From Rodentolepis nana (taxonomy: Eukaryota > Platyhelminthes > Cestoda > Cyclophyllidea > Hymenolepididae), in contig UZAE01015036.1 in NCBI GenBank assembly GCA_900617975.1, positions 1 to 10,411 on the forward strand: a stretch of DNA of 10,411 nt, given 5' to 3'. The notes under the pieces are model-generated. The model worked only from the letters and a program-made list of their open reading frames with translations, searched no databases and was not told where the DNA came from. Position numbers and translations under genes: made by a program. How positions within the stretch are numbered: position 1 is the first letter of the stretch; the number at the start of each line of letters is the position of its first letter. Shown one piece after another: positions 1 to 6,749 of this stretch.

Positions 1-23
1 ATATATATATATATATATATATA
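1..23. repeat. (AT)n microsatellite at the window edge
   Basis: Eleven consecutive AT units open the window, so the true repeat may extend to the left. It is a simple dinucleotide tract with no coding potential. Confidence 0.95.
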
Positions 24-1087
24 AATGATATTTTATCTCGATGAGTTCCAAAGTACGTACAAGAAAACCAACTTTTCCAGATAGATGAAGAGCCTCCACT
101 CAAAATCTTTAAAATTCATTTCTTTTTCTTTGTCCCTAAAAAGCTTCTTTGTTAGGATCGCTTTGTACTAATTTCGATAGGGTGAGGGAAAGATTTTTAA
201 TATGAACTTAGAAATAATTTTTCGCATTGATTCGTTTGAGAGTAGAAGGAAGTGAATTGATAGCAAAGTATTTATTTCACGTCATTTCAGACTTTTCGCA
301 CAGCCCAGCTAGTTAAGAAAATTTTTATTTATATTCAAAACTGAACAGTGAGAGACATCTCTGTGGAGTGGTGTTGCTATGATATCCAGTTCGCTTGATC
401 CAACACATTTGCCCACTAGATAACGTCGGATCAAGGGTCGGACTTAGAAGGGGATTTTTTAGTCAGAATTTAGTTAATCCAAGAATATCGGCAGGAACAG
501 AAATTGTCCTCATCAAACTAATAAGAATTTTACCTCCTAAAATGGTCAATCCGTTGAAAGCGGTGTGTGCCGGGTCTTGAGAGGGAAGTCGAGTGACTTT
601 GAGAAAATCTGTGGAGATTACTTGCGCCATACACAAAGATGGACACAACAGCTGAGAGCGCTGCCTTAGCGTCGTTTCTTATCGAGGCGTTGAAGTCGGA
701 GTGTCAAAGGTCTTGTTCTTTGCCAATTCTGAAATATTAAGTTGAAGAGTGCAATTCACTTCATCATCCCCAATTTCACGAATTACTTGTCCGATTTATG
801 AATGAAATGACTCCCAAGCAACATGCATTCCCATTAGTCGGTGGTCAATCCCAGAAATTTGGCTCCTTTTTGTTCCATCAAAGCAAAGTTAGTTGGAACT
901 ATCGACGATATTCTAAGCGGATCAATGATTAGCAGAAGTTGAATACAAGATGTACTTCAATTGAAAACTCTCAGAAATTGTACATTCTCTGTCATGCTTG
1001 AGAGCGTAACGCACCAACCACAGAGCAACTGCTTTTCTTCTTCCAAGAGGCCACGAAGACATCGTGGCATGTGTCAACATTCGCCTT
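24..1087. other. non-coding, nothing recognised
   Basis: About 1 kb of moderately AT-rich sequence with frequent stops in all frames. The longest open frames are about 61 codons on each strand (395-580 and 463-648). They overlap each other and show no domain, membrane pattern or low-complexity bias that would suggest a protein. No tRNA, rRNA or transposon ends were recognised. Best read as intergenic DNA or an intron of an unseen gene. Confidence 0.6.
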
Positions 1088-1169
1088 CCCCCCCTCCCCC
1101 CCTCATGGCTTTTAACTTGAAGTTAATACGTTAAAACGTAGTCGCCACCCCCCACCACCATTACCACCA
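1088..1169. repeat. C-rich low-complexity patch
   Basis: Two runs of seven C separated by a single T lie at 1088-1102. A second pyrimidine-rich part with CCA-like units follows at 1143-1169. It belongs to a set of G/C homopolymer tracts scattered through the non-coding parts of this window. Confidence 0.85.
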
Positions 1170-1212
1170 GGATCTGCACTTTTCGCTTGCATATTGAAGT
1201 GGATGCTTGCCT

Positions 1213-1228
1213 GCCTGCATGCCTGCAT
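1213..1228. repeat. short tandem repeat, GCCTGCAT x2
   Basis: Two perfect 8-bp units lie head to tail, preceded by a degenerate partial copy (GCTTGCCT). The overlapping open frames at 1194-1466 owe their amino acids to this repeat and to the following G tract, so they are not treated as genes. Confidence 0.8.
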
Positions 1229-1295
1229 GGGTCCCCGTGTTGCCATGCTGGCTAGGGGCGTGTCCGAGGGATGTCACTCGATTAATCTTCAACAC

Positions 1296-1309
1296 GGGGG
1301 GGGGGGGGG
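1296..1309. repeat. poly(G) tract, 14 G
   Basis: Fourteen uninterrupted G on the + strand. Runs of this kind are prone to slippage and to length errors in assembly. No gene spans it convincingly. Confidence 0.95.
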
Positions 1310-2173
1310 TTTGTTGTTTCTCCAAGAATTCCACTCTCTTCCCACAAATCTACCCTTCTCTCCTTCTCCGCATCCTCCCAACAACAACAACAGCAGCGTA
1401 AAACAAGCTGAGTTTAGGCATGTAATAAGTCATTTGATTGAAGCACGTGCCAAGCATTATATGTAAAGTGCTCCGGTTGGAAGAAACTTTTCTAATAAAA
1501 TTAAACTTAATTGGTTCAATCGAATGCCTAATTGCCATTTTTCTGAATAGATCTCCATCTGTGAGGTAACCAGGCCTTATCTAACGCCTCAGATGTATAA
1601 TTTAAGAGGGGTTCAAGGTTATGGGATACAATTCGAACCTCACTGCAAAGAACAATGTGAAGGTGAAAGGAAGTGAGTGAGTGCTGTTGGTATTACCACG
1701 ACAGTATTTTCGCGCCAACTTATAACGAGCAATCTTTGAGTAAAGATCTTTATCAAATATACTAGTCAACCTTAAAGGCAAACGAGTTCATACAGAAAAC
1801 GACAATAAAATCAATCCATTGAAACTACAAATCAGCATAGTAAAGGATGGATTGTTCAAATTGAGCTGAATAATCTACGAAGGAAGTCTTGGATTCTTAA
1901 AATAATAGAAAAATTAAAGTCGGGTAAATGATATAAAGCAGAAGAGTTTGATAACTCCCAGTTTCTCACCTAGCAGACACTCATTCATCGGGAGATTTTA
2001 AACACCAGAAAAATGCAAGTGAGTTGAATGCAAATAGTTGACCAGAAGGGTGCCTTCGATTTTTGCGCAAAAGTGTCTTCAGCACAGATCAATCTTCAGT
2101 AAATTCGCCTATTAGTAGTGGTACACAATGGAGGGTACTCATCATGAGCTTTGAAAGCTGTTTAGACGAAAAT
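1310..2173. other. non-coding, nothing recognised
   Basis: Unique-looking AT-rich sequence containing a short CAACAACAACAACAGCAG stretch near 1380. Open frames are short, and those on the minus strand near 2089-2382 are proline- and histidine-rich translations of the G-rich patch. No RNA gene or mobile element was recognised. Confidence 0.55.
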
Positions 2174-2208
2174 GGGGTGTGGGAGTGGGGGGGGGATGGA
2201 GGTGGGGT
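2174..2208 (+). repeat. G-rich tract with quadruplex potential
   Basis: The + strand has runs GGGG, GGG, a nine-G run (2187-2195) and GGGG within 35 bases, with spacers mostly of 2 to 3 bases. This fits the general G-quadruplex pattern of four or more G runs with short loops. It ends three bases before a canonical TATA motif. Confidence 0.75.
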
Positions 2209-2210
2209 CA

Positions 2211-2218
2211 TATATAAA
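2211..2218 (+). promoter_or_regulatory. TATATAAA box, possible distal core promoter
   Basis: A perfect TATATAAA follows directly after a G-rich tract. GC/G-rich element plus TATA is a classic RNA polymerase II core-promoter arrangement, and initiation would be expected around 2240. No convincing first exon follows: the open frame starting at 2230 would begin before that start site. It could be a distal promoter for the channel gene 2.7 kb downstream, or chance in AT-rich DNA. Confidence 0.25.
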
Positions 2219-2556
2219 CACCGAATGAGATGAAATCCTCGATGGAATGGGAGGGTGGGAGTGCTAGAAAGTGGCGATGGCAATTTGGTAGGCAAGTGGG
2301 GCGTGTTTTGCGCTCTCCAATATTTCCATTCCCTTCCAAGCAACTTACCCAGAGAATTGTGGTGATGATTTCCCTCCACCAAAATTTGAATGAGAATGCA
2401 ATGTCACCAACTTCGAGACTTGTGCCTTCCGATTTCAGTCAAATTTGAACCAATAATCTTGGAATAAAAATAGCCGGGAGATTTTTTTACATAGTCAATT
2501 ATTATGTCAAACACTAAGGTCTTTCCATAACCCGGACACGCACAAGGAACAGGCGA
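2219..2556. other. non-coding, nothing recognised
   Basis: The sequence between two G-rich patches. An open frame of 72 codons (2230-2448) has low-complexity, Trp/Gly/Arg-rich content at its start and no recognisable domain. I do not call it as a gene. Confidence 0.5.
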
Positions 2557-2595
2557 CGGAGGGGGGGGGNGAGGGGGGGTGAGGGGGGGGAGAGA
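2557..2595. repeat. G-rich tract with an ambiguous base
   Basis: Three long G runs (at least nine, then seven, then eight) are separated by short GA/TGA spacers. An N at 2570 lies inside the run, which suggests that base calling or assembly was uncertain here. The pattern has quadruplex potential on the + strand. Confidence 0.9.
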
Positions 2596-3142
2596 AGCTG
2601 CATGCAAAATTTAAGGAGGCCGAAGTACTTTGGAGAAATTCATCAACTGTAATTGGACGAAATGATGAATTTGTTTCATTCATTTTGGCATGGTTGTAAG
2701 AAGAGGTGAATAAATTGACATGTCATGTTCCATCACGAAACCGGGGCAACCGGTGAACAAGCTCTGGCGCCCAACACTTAGTTTTTTTTAGTATTTCGAC
2801 GCGAAAATTCGGTATTAAGCTCCAAGTGACAAAGACCGCTCTGGACTAAAACGCCTCATTCCAAACACGGCCAAATTGTCAAAGCACATGAGAATAGCAT
2901 AGTGCATCAGTTTACTTTGAGTACAAGTGAGACTGTGTCTTGGAGTTCTGTTTTCCATAGGACAGTTTGTAAGACCTGTTGATTACTAAATAGATAGAGG
3001 AACACAATATTCTCATGAATTCAAAAATCACCTCAACTATGATTGACATCAGATCAACCTCCGTATGGCCGAATCAAGAATTCATATTGTAAACAACACA
3101 AAACATCTGACGCCTCGATCGCAATAACTGCGACTTCATAAC
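2596..3142. other. non-coding, nothing recognised
   Basis: About 550 bases with no open frame of note and no repeat, RNA gene or transposon end that I recognise. Confidence 0.55.
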
Positions 3143-3187
3143 TCCCGCCCTCCAACCCCCCCCCCCTCCACCCCCCTCCTTCTCCTC
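3143..3187. repeat. C-rich pyrimidine tract
   Basis: Includes an uninterrupted run of 11 C (3156-3166) and further runs of five to six C with interspersed T. On the minus strand this is a G-rich, quadruplex-capable sequence. Confidence 0.9.
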
Positions 3188-3437
3188 ATTTACACGCCAA
3201 CCAATAAAATTGCTTGAAAAGACTTTTGCCGTGACACAACGATTTCAGATGAGTCCATTGATTTTACTAATGTTATAATACCGAAACACTAATTGAGGTA
3301 AATTCAAGTCCCTTGCAGCAAAGCACATGCAACTTTTAAAGGAGCCTCAACTCTCTTGCATGGTAAATGCAAATCCTAAATATTTGAATTTTTAAATATT
3401 GAACCTCTGTGGAATAGCAGCAATATACATCCTTTCT

Positions 3438-3438
<1 letters not shown>

Positions 3439-3469
<31 letters not shown>
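3439..3469. repeat. (GA)15 microsatellite
   Basis: Fifteen perfect GA units plus one G. This is a purine/pyrimidine mirror sequence that can in principle adopt triplex (H-DNA) structure or bind GAGA-type factors. The minus-strand open frame at 3336-3593 owes its Ser-Leu repeats to this tract and is not a gene. Confidence 0.97.
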
Positions 3470-3471
<2 letters not shown>

Positions 3472-4451
3472 GTCAATTCCGTTCTCTCGTTGTCATTTGC
3501 TGCGACAACTTTTAGGAGAGACTTTAATTTTAACCACCACAAAATCACTTTCCCACTTTGCCTCCGCTGTTGAGAAAGAATTTCACATGCCAATCAAAAA
3601 TTAGACAATGTGGTATTTAAAATTTAGACCGGATAACAACTTCAGAGCTCTTCTTAATGTTCCAGTTAATCGTCAGTTTAACCAATGTTGGAAAAGCTAA
3701 TTTTGAATTAATGGTAGTAGCATTCGATCAGTTTATTTAGCACTTGAGGAATAATATTGGCAGTTTTTACACCTGTTTAGCGAATCAATAAATAATCAAA
3801 TCACAGACCATTGAGAAGAGATGTCAAGAGTCACCTCGATGAGTTCTTGAATTTTAATAGTTAGAGTTAAATAGTGAGTTCTGCCGTTCCCCACAATGAG
3901 TGTGCGCCAATAGGATAAGAACCTGTGAACCATCGAGATTTTTTGCCCATCATATAATTTTAATTGTCCCACGTTGCTGCAATATTCTGGCGTAAGAAAT
4001 CCGGCATGAAGCGGTGAATAAAAGCCAACCCATTTTGTAATTTACGATCCTGCAATTTATAAATAAAAGATGCCAACTCTCCGAGCAGACTTCAGTCAAT
4101 CACGGCGAACACGACTGATGCAAAGGGTCAATCTTGTAGCATGGGGCGTATTTCCAAAGTTGTTAATTCTTTCCAATGAAAACGATGAGAGCACCTATTT
4201 CTACGTCCTTTGTCTCCTTTCACTTCTCTGTTTCAGGTGGCATCGAATGAAAGACATAATTTTTAATTGCAACCTTTTCTTCTTTTGTCAACCACTGGAA
4301 TTGCCACGCCATAGCCAGATTGTCATTCATTTGGAAAAGTACGTTTGAACAAAAGTGCGGATTTTAAACGATTGGCCTAGTGCTGAAATTGGAAGCAAAT
4401 TTGAAAATACCCTTGGAATTCGTGGGGCGATTGAAGGATTCTGGTGTGAAA
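3470..4451. other. non-coding upstream of the channel gene
   Basis: AT-rich with scattered AATAAA motifs (for example near 4016 and 4062). A pyrimidine-rich stretch ends in CAG at 4236, resembling a 3' splice site, and GTACGT near 4338 resembles a 5' splice site. A small leader exon between them is conceivable but unproven. The 92-codon open frame at 4070-4348 crosses this acceptor-like site and shows no domain. Confidence 0.45.
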
Positions 4452-4459
4452 TATAAAAA
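4452..4459 (+). promoter_or_regulatory. TATAAAAA motif upstream of the channel exon
   Basis: A TATA-like sequence 433 bases before the channel start codon. If used, transcription would begin near 4480 and the leader would be about 410 nt and include the upstream ORFs. The surrounding DNA is AT-rich, so chance occurrence is quite possible. Confidence 0.25.
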
Positions 4460-4704
4460 TATCGGCTTCTTTTGGAGGGTGTTTTAAAATTTTGTTAATT
4501 TACAATGGAATTGCGGGAATATAGCAGCTGGGAGATCTTTGGAAGGGCGAGGGGTGGTGTGAAGGAGGGAGACAAATTCTTCTTCTGCAAATGCTGTCTG
4601 CACTCTCAAGTAATGGCAATAAAAGATCTGACAGATTTTTATTCTCCTGGTTCTGACGTACTCTTAGGACCTTAGCACGTGGTGTAGCGCCAAGCACTCA
4701 GCCA

Positions 4705-4718
4705 ATCAGCGCGCTGAT
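4705..4718. promoter_or_regulatory. 14-bp perfect palindrome overlapping a CCAAT box
   Basis: ATCAGCGCGCTGAT is self-complementary over all 14 bases. Its first two bases are the last two of the CCAAT box. The half-site GCGCTGAT occurs again at 4832-4839. A dimeric transcription factor site is a natural reading, but I do not recognise the factor. Confidence 0.5.
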
Positions 4719-4736
4719 CGTGTAAAACCCCGCATG

Positions 4737-4745
4737 GCCATCTTG
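4737..4745 (-). promoter_or_regulatory. YY1-like site
   Basis: The minus strand reads CAAGATGGC, matching the core of the YY1 consensus. It also overlaps the first upstream ATG (4734-4736). The match is short, so the call rests on its position inside the CpG-rich island. Confidence 0.35.
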
Positions 4746-4793
4746 ATTTACCAACATTCCGCCCTACTTCACCACCTCATCGCTCCCCAGTCG

Positions 4794-4799
4794 CACGTG
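4794..4799. promoter_or_regulatory. E-box CACGTG
   Basis: Canonical palindromic bHLH site (Myc/Max/USF type) inside the putative promoter island. A six-base match can occur by chance. Confidence 0.3.
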
Positions 4800-4837
4800 C
4801 TCCAACTGCCGCTGCTAAGACGCGCACACAGGCGCTG

Positions 4838-4867
4838 ATGTGTGGGACGGCATGTCGAGCAAAGTGA
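4838..4867 (+). promoter_or_regulatory. upstream ORF 2 (9 codons)
   Basis: ATG at 4838 overlaps the stop of upstream ORF 1 by one base and ends at TGA 4865-4867. It is in the same frame as the channel, so that TGA also fixes the left limit of the channel frame. Its start context is weak (C at -3). Confidence 0.35.
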
Positions 4868-4902
4868 ACGGTAGTTTGGCGAACTTACCTCATGAATTGT
4901 AG
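4852..4902 (+). promoter_or_regulatory. upstream ORF 3 (16 codons), overlaps the channel start
   Basis: ATG at 4852 has G at -3, a better Kozak context than the main start (C at -3). Its stop TAG at 4900-4902 lies past the channel ATG at 4892, in a different frame. Ribosomes that use it would bypass the channel start, so it is expected to repress translation. Confidence 0.4.
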
Positions 4903-6103
4903 CTCATATCGCAACCACTCAGAGGGCCTGCGACCCTCACCACTGGGCTGCACCGAGGACCGCAAGTGGCACCTCTTCATACTTTCAAGCATCTTCGTTC
5001 ACATCGCTGGAATTTCTACTGTTCTTCTTGTGCGCCTAATTCTATGGACCTATCACAAGATCCAATTTCCAAAATACCATAGGCATCGAGATACGTGTCG
5101 GGCTCGAAAAACGAAAAATCGCAGTCTTTCCCATCGTTCCAGTTTTGGGGAAATAGGCACTCAGTTGAAGGAATGTCTGGGCGACTCTCTCTCGGGTCAG
5201 CGAATAAGTGGCCGCACTATTCACATTGTCATCTTCATCATGAATGCAGCGGCGTTTATAATCTACTCTCTCGACGCCAACCAACTGCACTACGAGCTGT
5301 GTCGAAAGGGTCTGGAAGTGTGTGTTCCCATTTCTGATGATCCCCTTCAAAAGGTGGATCTCGTTTTCAACGTGATATTTCTTTGCTACTTCATCAGTCG
5401 ATTTATTGTCTCAGATGATAGATTGTTATTTTGGTTTGAGCTTTATTCCCTTGTTGATATCTTCACCATTCCTCCTGCTCTCCTCTCACTCTACCTCCGG
5501 CGTCATTGGCTTGGTCTACGATTCGCGCGGTGCCTCGGTTTTCTCAGCTTAACAGACGTACTCCAGTATCTAAACATAATAAAATCCAGCACAGCTATTC
5601 GACTCTCCTATCTCGTCACCTTCTTCGCTGGATTCGTAATATCCGCTGCTGGTTTCATCCACCTCGTGGAGAATTCCGGTGACCCACCTCTCTACGCAAA
5701 TCAGCAGAATTTCACCTACTTCGAGTGCCTCTATCTGACAATAGTGACAATGACAACTGTGGGATATGGTGATTTCACGTGTCAGACGACCACTGGGAGG
5801 GCCTTCATGGTGGTATTCATCCTCGGAGCGCTGGCTGTGTTTGCAAATGCTGTTCCAGAAATTGCTGATATCCTTGACTCCCGGACGAAGTATGGGGGCA
5901 CATATGTGACCAGGCTGGGGAAACCTCATCTCATTCTTTGCGGACACATCACTTTTAATAGTGTCAAAAATTTCCTCTCTGACTTTCTTCATAAAGACCG
6001 CGAAGACGTAGTCACTCAAATCGTCATTCTCGACCAAAGAGCGCCGAATTTAGAGATGGAGGGCCTTTTGAAACGATACGAAAATCAGGTCCACTACTTT
6101 CAG
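4892..6103 (+). CDS. slo1: Slo1-type (BK) calcium-activated potassium channel alpha subunit, first coding exon(s), partial
   Basis: A plasma-membrane K+ channel subunit; family members form tetramers gated by voltage and cytosolic Ca2+. The 404 visible residues follow Slo1 from end to end. They show an extracellular N-terminus, S0 (about 26-53), a basic S0-S1 linker, S1 (108-127), S2 (152-172), S3 (183-202), S4 (206-229), S5 (238-258), a pore with TVGYGD at 289-294, S6 (302-325), and the start of RCK1 with KPHLILCGH at 344-352. S0 separates Slo1 from Slo2 and Kv channels. The start at 4892 is the first in-frame ATG after the stop at 4865-4867 and the only one before S0, though an upstream spliced exon is not excluded. 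The frame continues six codons past the donor to a stop, but family alignment supports splicing after Gln404. The rest of RCK1, RCK2 and the calcium bowl lie outside the window. Unusual residues: G216 (human R213), E94, D175, Q376 and H401 at the Mg2+ site, T296 at the TEA site. RCK1 Ca2+-site aspartates D364 and D369 (human D362 and D367) are present. Confidence 0.93.
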
Positions 6104-6109
6104 GTCAGC
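6104..6109 (+). other. 5' splice site after the channel exon
   Basis: CAG|GTCAGC places a plausible GT donor exactly after Gln404, in phase 0, at the point where Slo1 proteins continue into the next RCK1 strand. Downstream codons lose all similarity and hit a stop at 6122-6124. No continuing RCK1 exon was found in the remaining 4.3 kb. Confidence 0.8.
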
Positions 6110-6673
6110 ACTGGCATAATTTAAACCGAATGATTTGCAATTAAAAGTCTGTTGAGACATTTATATGCTCAACATAATTTTATATCTTTTGCAATTACCT
6201 AATATGAAGTTAAATTTGAAGATTAAAATTTAAAACATGACACAGTTTGGTAAAGTTTTTTTTCAAATCTATAGAGATTGTAGATTTCATTTTCAAGTTA
6301 AATAAGGTCAAAGCAATGTTATTATTTTTGAAATTTATATTCATGTCTTTCTTTATATAATCATTTTCATGAAGTTTGATTTTGTTGAGTAGCTGAATCA
6401 AAATGAGAAGCAATATCTATTCAATAGAGTTAATAACAAAGTGAAAAAGTTAATGGAATTGATTCCTGCGTAATTTATTTAGTCCAATCATCGAAGTCAA
6501 CTTTATTACGCCTTGTAAGGTTTTTGAGGCAACAATTTTGGGCATTTAATCCACGCAGAAATTTGATTGATTCCAATATTTCAGCAGTAAATTAATTTAT
6601 TTTTTAAATAAATCGGCAAAAAAATTATTGAAAAATTAGTTTTTGTGCAAACTTTTAATTTAAGGAATTAAAG
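6110..6673. other. AT-rich intron sequence
   Basis: Strongly AT-rich DNA between the channel exon and the mariner element, with many A and T runs and no coding frame. The minus-strand frame at 6210-6413 is Lys/Asn/Ile-rich, as expected from composition alone. Confidence 0.7.
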
Positions 6674-6675
6674 TA
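6674..6675. repeat. TA target-site duplication, left
   Basis: TA immediately precedes the outer base of the left inverted repeat and matches the TA at 7970-7971, as expected for Tc1/mariner insertion. Confidence 0.85.
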
Positions 6676-6705
6676 TTAGGTTGGCAACTAAGTCATTGCC
6701 GATTT
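6676..6705 (+). repeat. mariner left terminal inverted repeat (3' end relative to transposase)
   Basis: Begins TTAGGTTGGCAACTAAGTCA. It matches the reverse complement of 7940-7969 at 27 of 30 bases, with differences at repeat positions 3, 7 and 27. Confidence 0.95.
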
Positions 6706-6749
6706 CAAATAAGAAGGCAAATTCGGAATTTTTGTTTAAAAATATAACT

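Larger units (their letters stand above)
4734..4838 (+). promoter_or_regulatory. upstream ORF 1 (34 codons)
   Basis: ATG at 4734 opens a 34-codon frame ending in TGA at 4836-4838. Its last base is the first base of the next ATG (TGATG), an arrangement that can favour reinitiation. It exists in the mRNA only if transcription begins upstream of 4734. The peptide has a Leu/His-rich middle and an Arg-rich end and matches nothing I know. Confidence 0.35.
4690..4891 (+). promoter_or_regulatory. CpG-rich promoter and 5' leader of the Slo1 gene
   Basis: About 200 bases immediately before the channel start are clearly more GC- and CpG-rich than the rest of the upstream region, with roughly 18 CpG counted by eye. 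They cluster recognisable promoter motifs: CCAAT at 4702-4706, a 14-bp palindrome overlapping it, a YY1-like GCCATCTTG at 4737-4745 and CACGTG at 4794-4799. No TATA box lies in the island. YY1 motifs are often found at start sites of TATA-less promoters, so initiation near 4740 is a reasonable guess. This is inferred from composition and motifs only. Confidence 0.5.

Noticed and set aside
1194..1466. 90- and 64-codon frames across a tandem repeat and a 14-G tract
   Set aside because: Their composition is dictated by the repeat and the homopolymer (Cys/Met/Ala then poly-Gly), with no domain.
1615..1650. Sequence resembling a tRNA T-loop (TTCGAAC-like)
   Set aside because: The flanking bases do not form the five-pair T stem, and no acceptor or anticodon arms were found.
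2089..2382. Pro/His/Ser-rich minus-strand frame
   Set aside because: Produced by the G-rich low-complexity DNA; no recognisable protein features.
3336..3593. 85-codon minus-strand frame with a Leu-Ser repeat
   Set aside because: The repeat is only the translation of the (GA)15 microsatellite.
40..3850. 12-base direct repeat CTCGATGAGTTC near 38-50 and 3835-3846
   Set aside because: A 12-base match is expected by chance a few times among all pairs in 10 kb; the flanks do not match.
5042..5350. 102-codon minus-strand and 80-codon plus-strand frames inside the channel exon
   Set aside because: Both overlap the S0-S1 part of the channel in other frames, with no family resemblance.
5570..6037. 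155-codon open frame on the minus strand
   Set aside because: It lies wholly antisense to the conserved channel exon, shows no domain, and is a shadow of its codon pattern.
6104..6124. Reading the channel through to the stop at 6122-6124 as a truncated protein
   Set aside because: The last six codons have no similarity to Slo1, while a GT donor sits exactly at the end of conserved sequence, so splicing is the better explanation.
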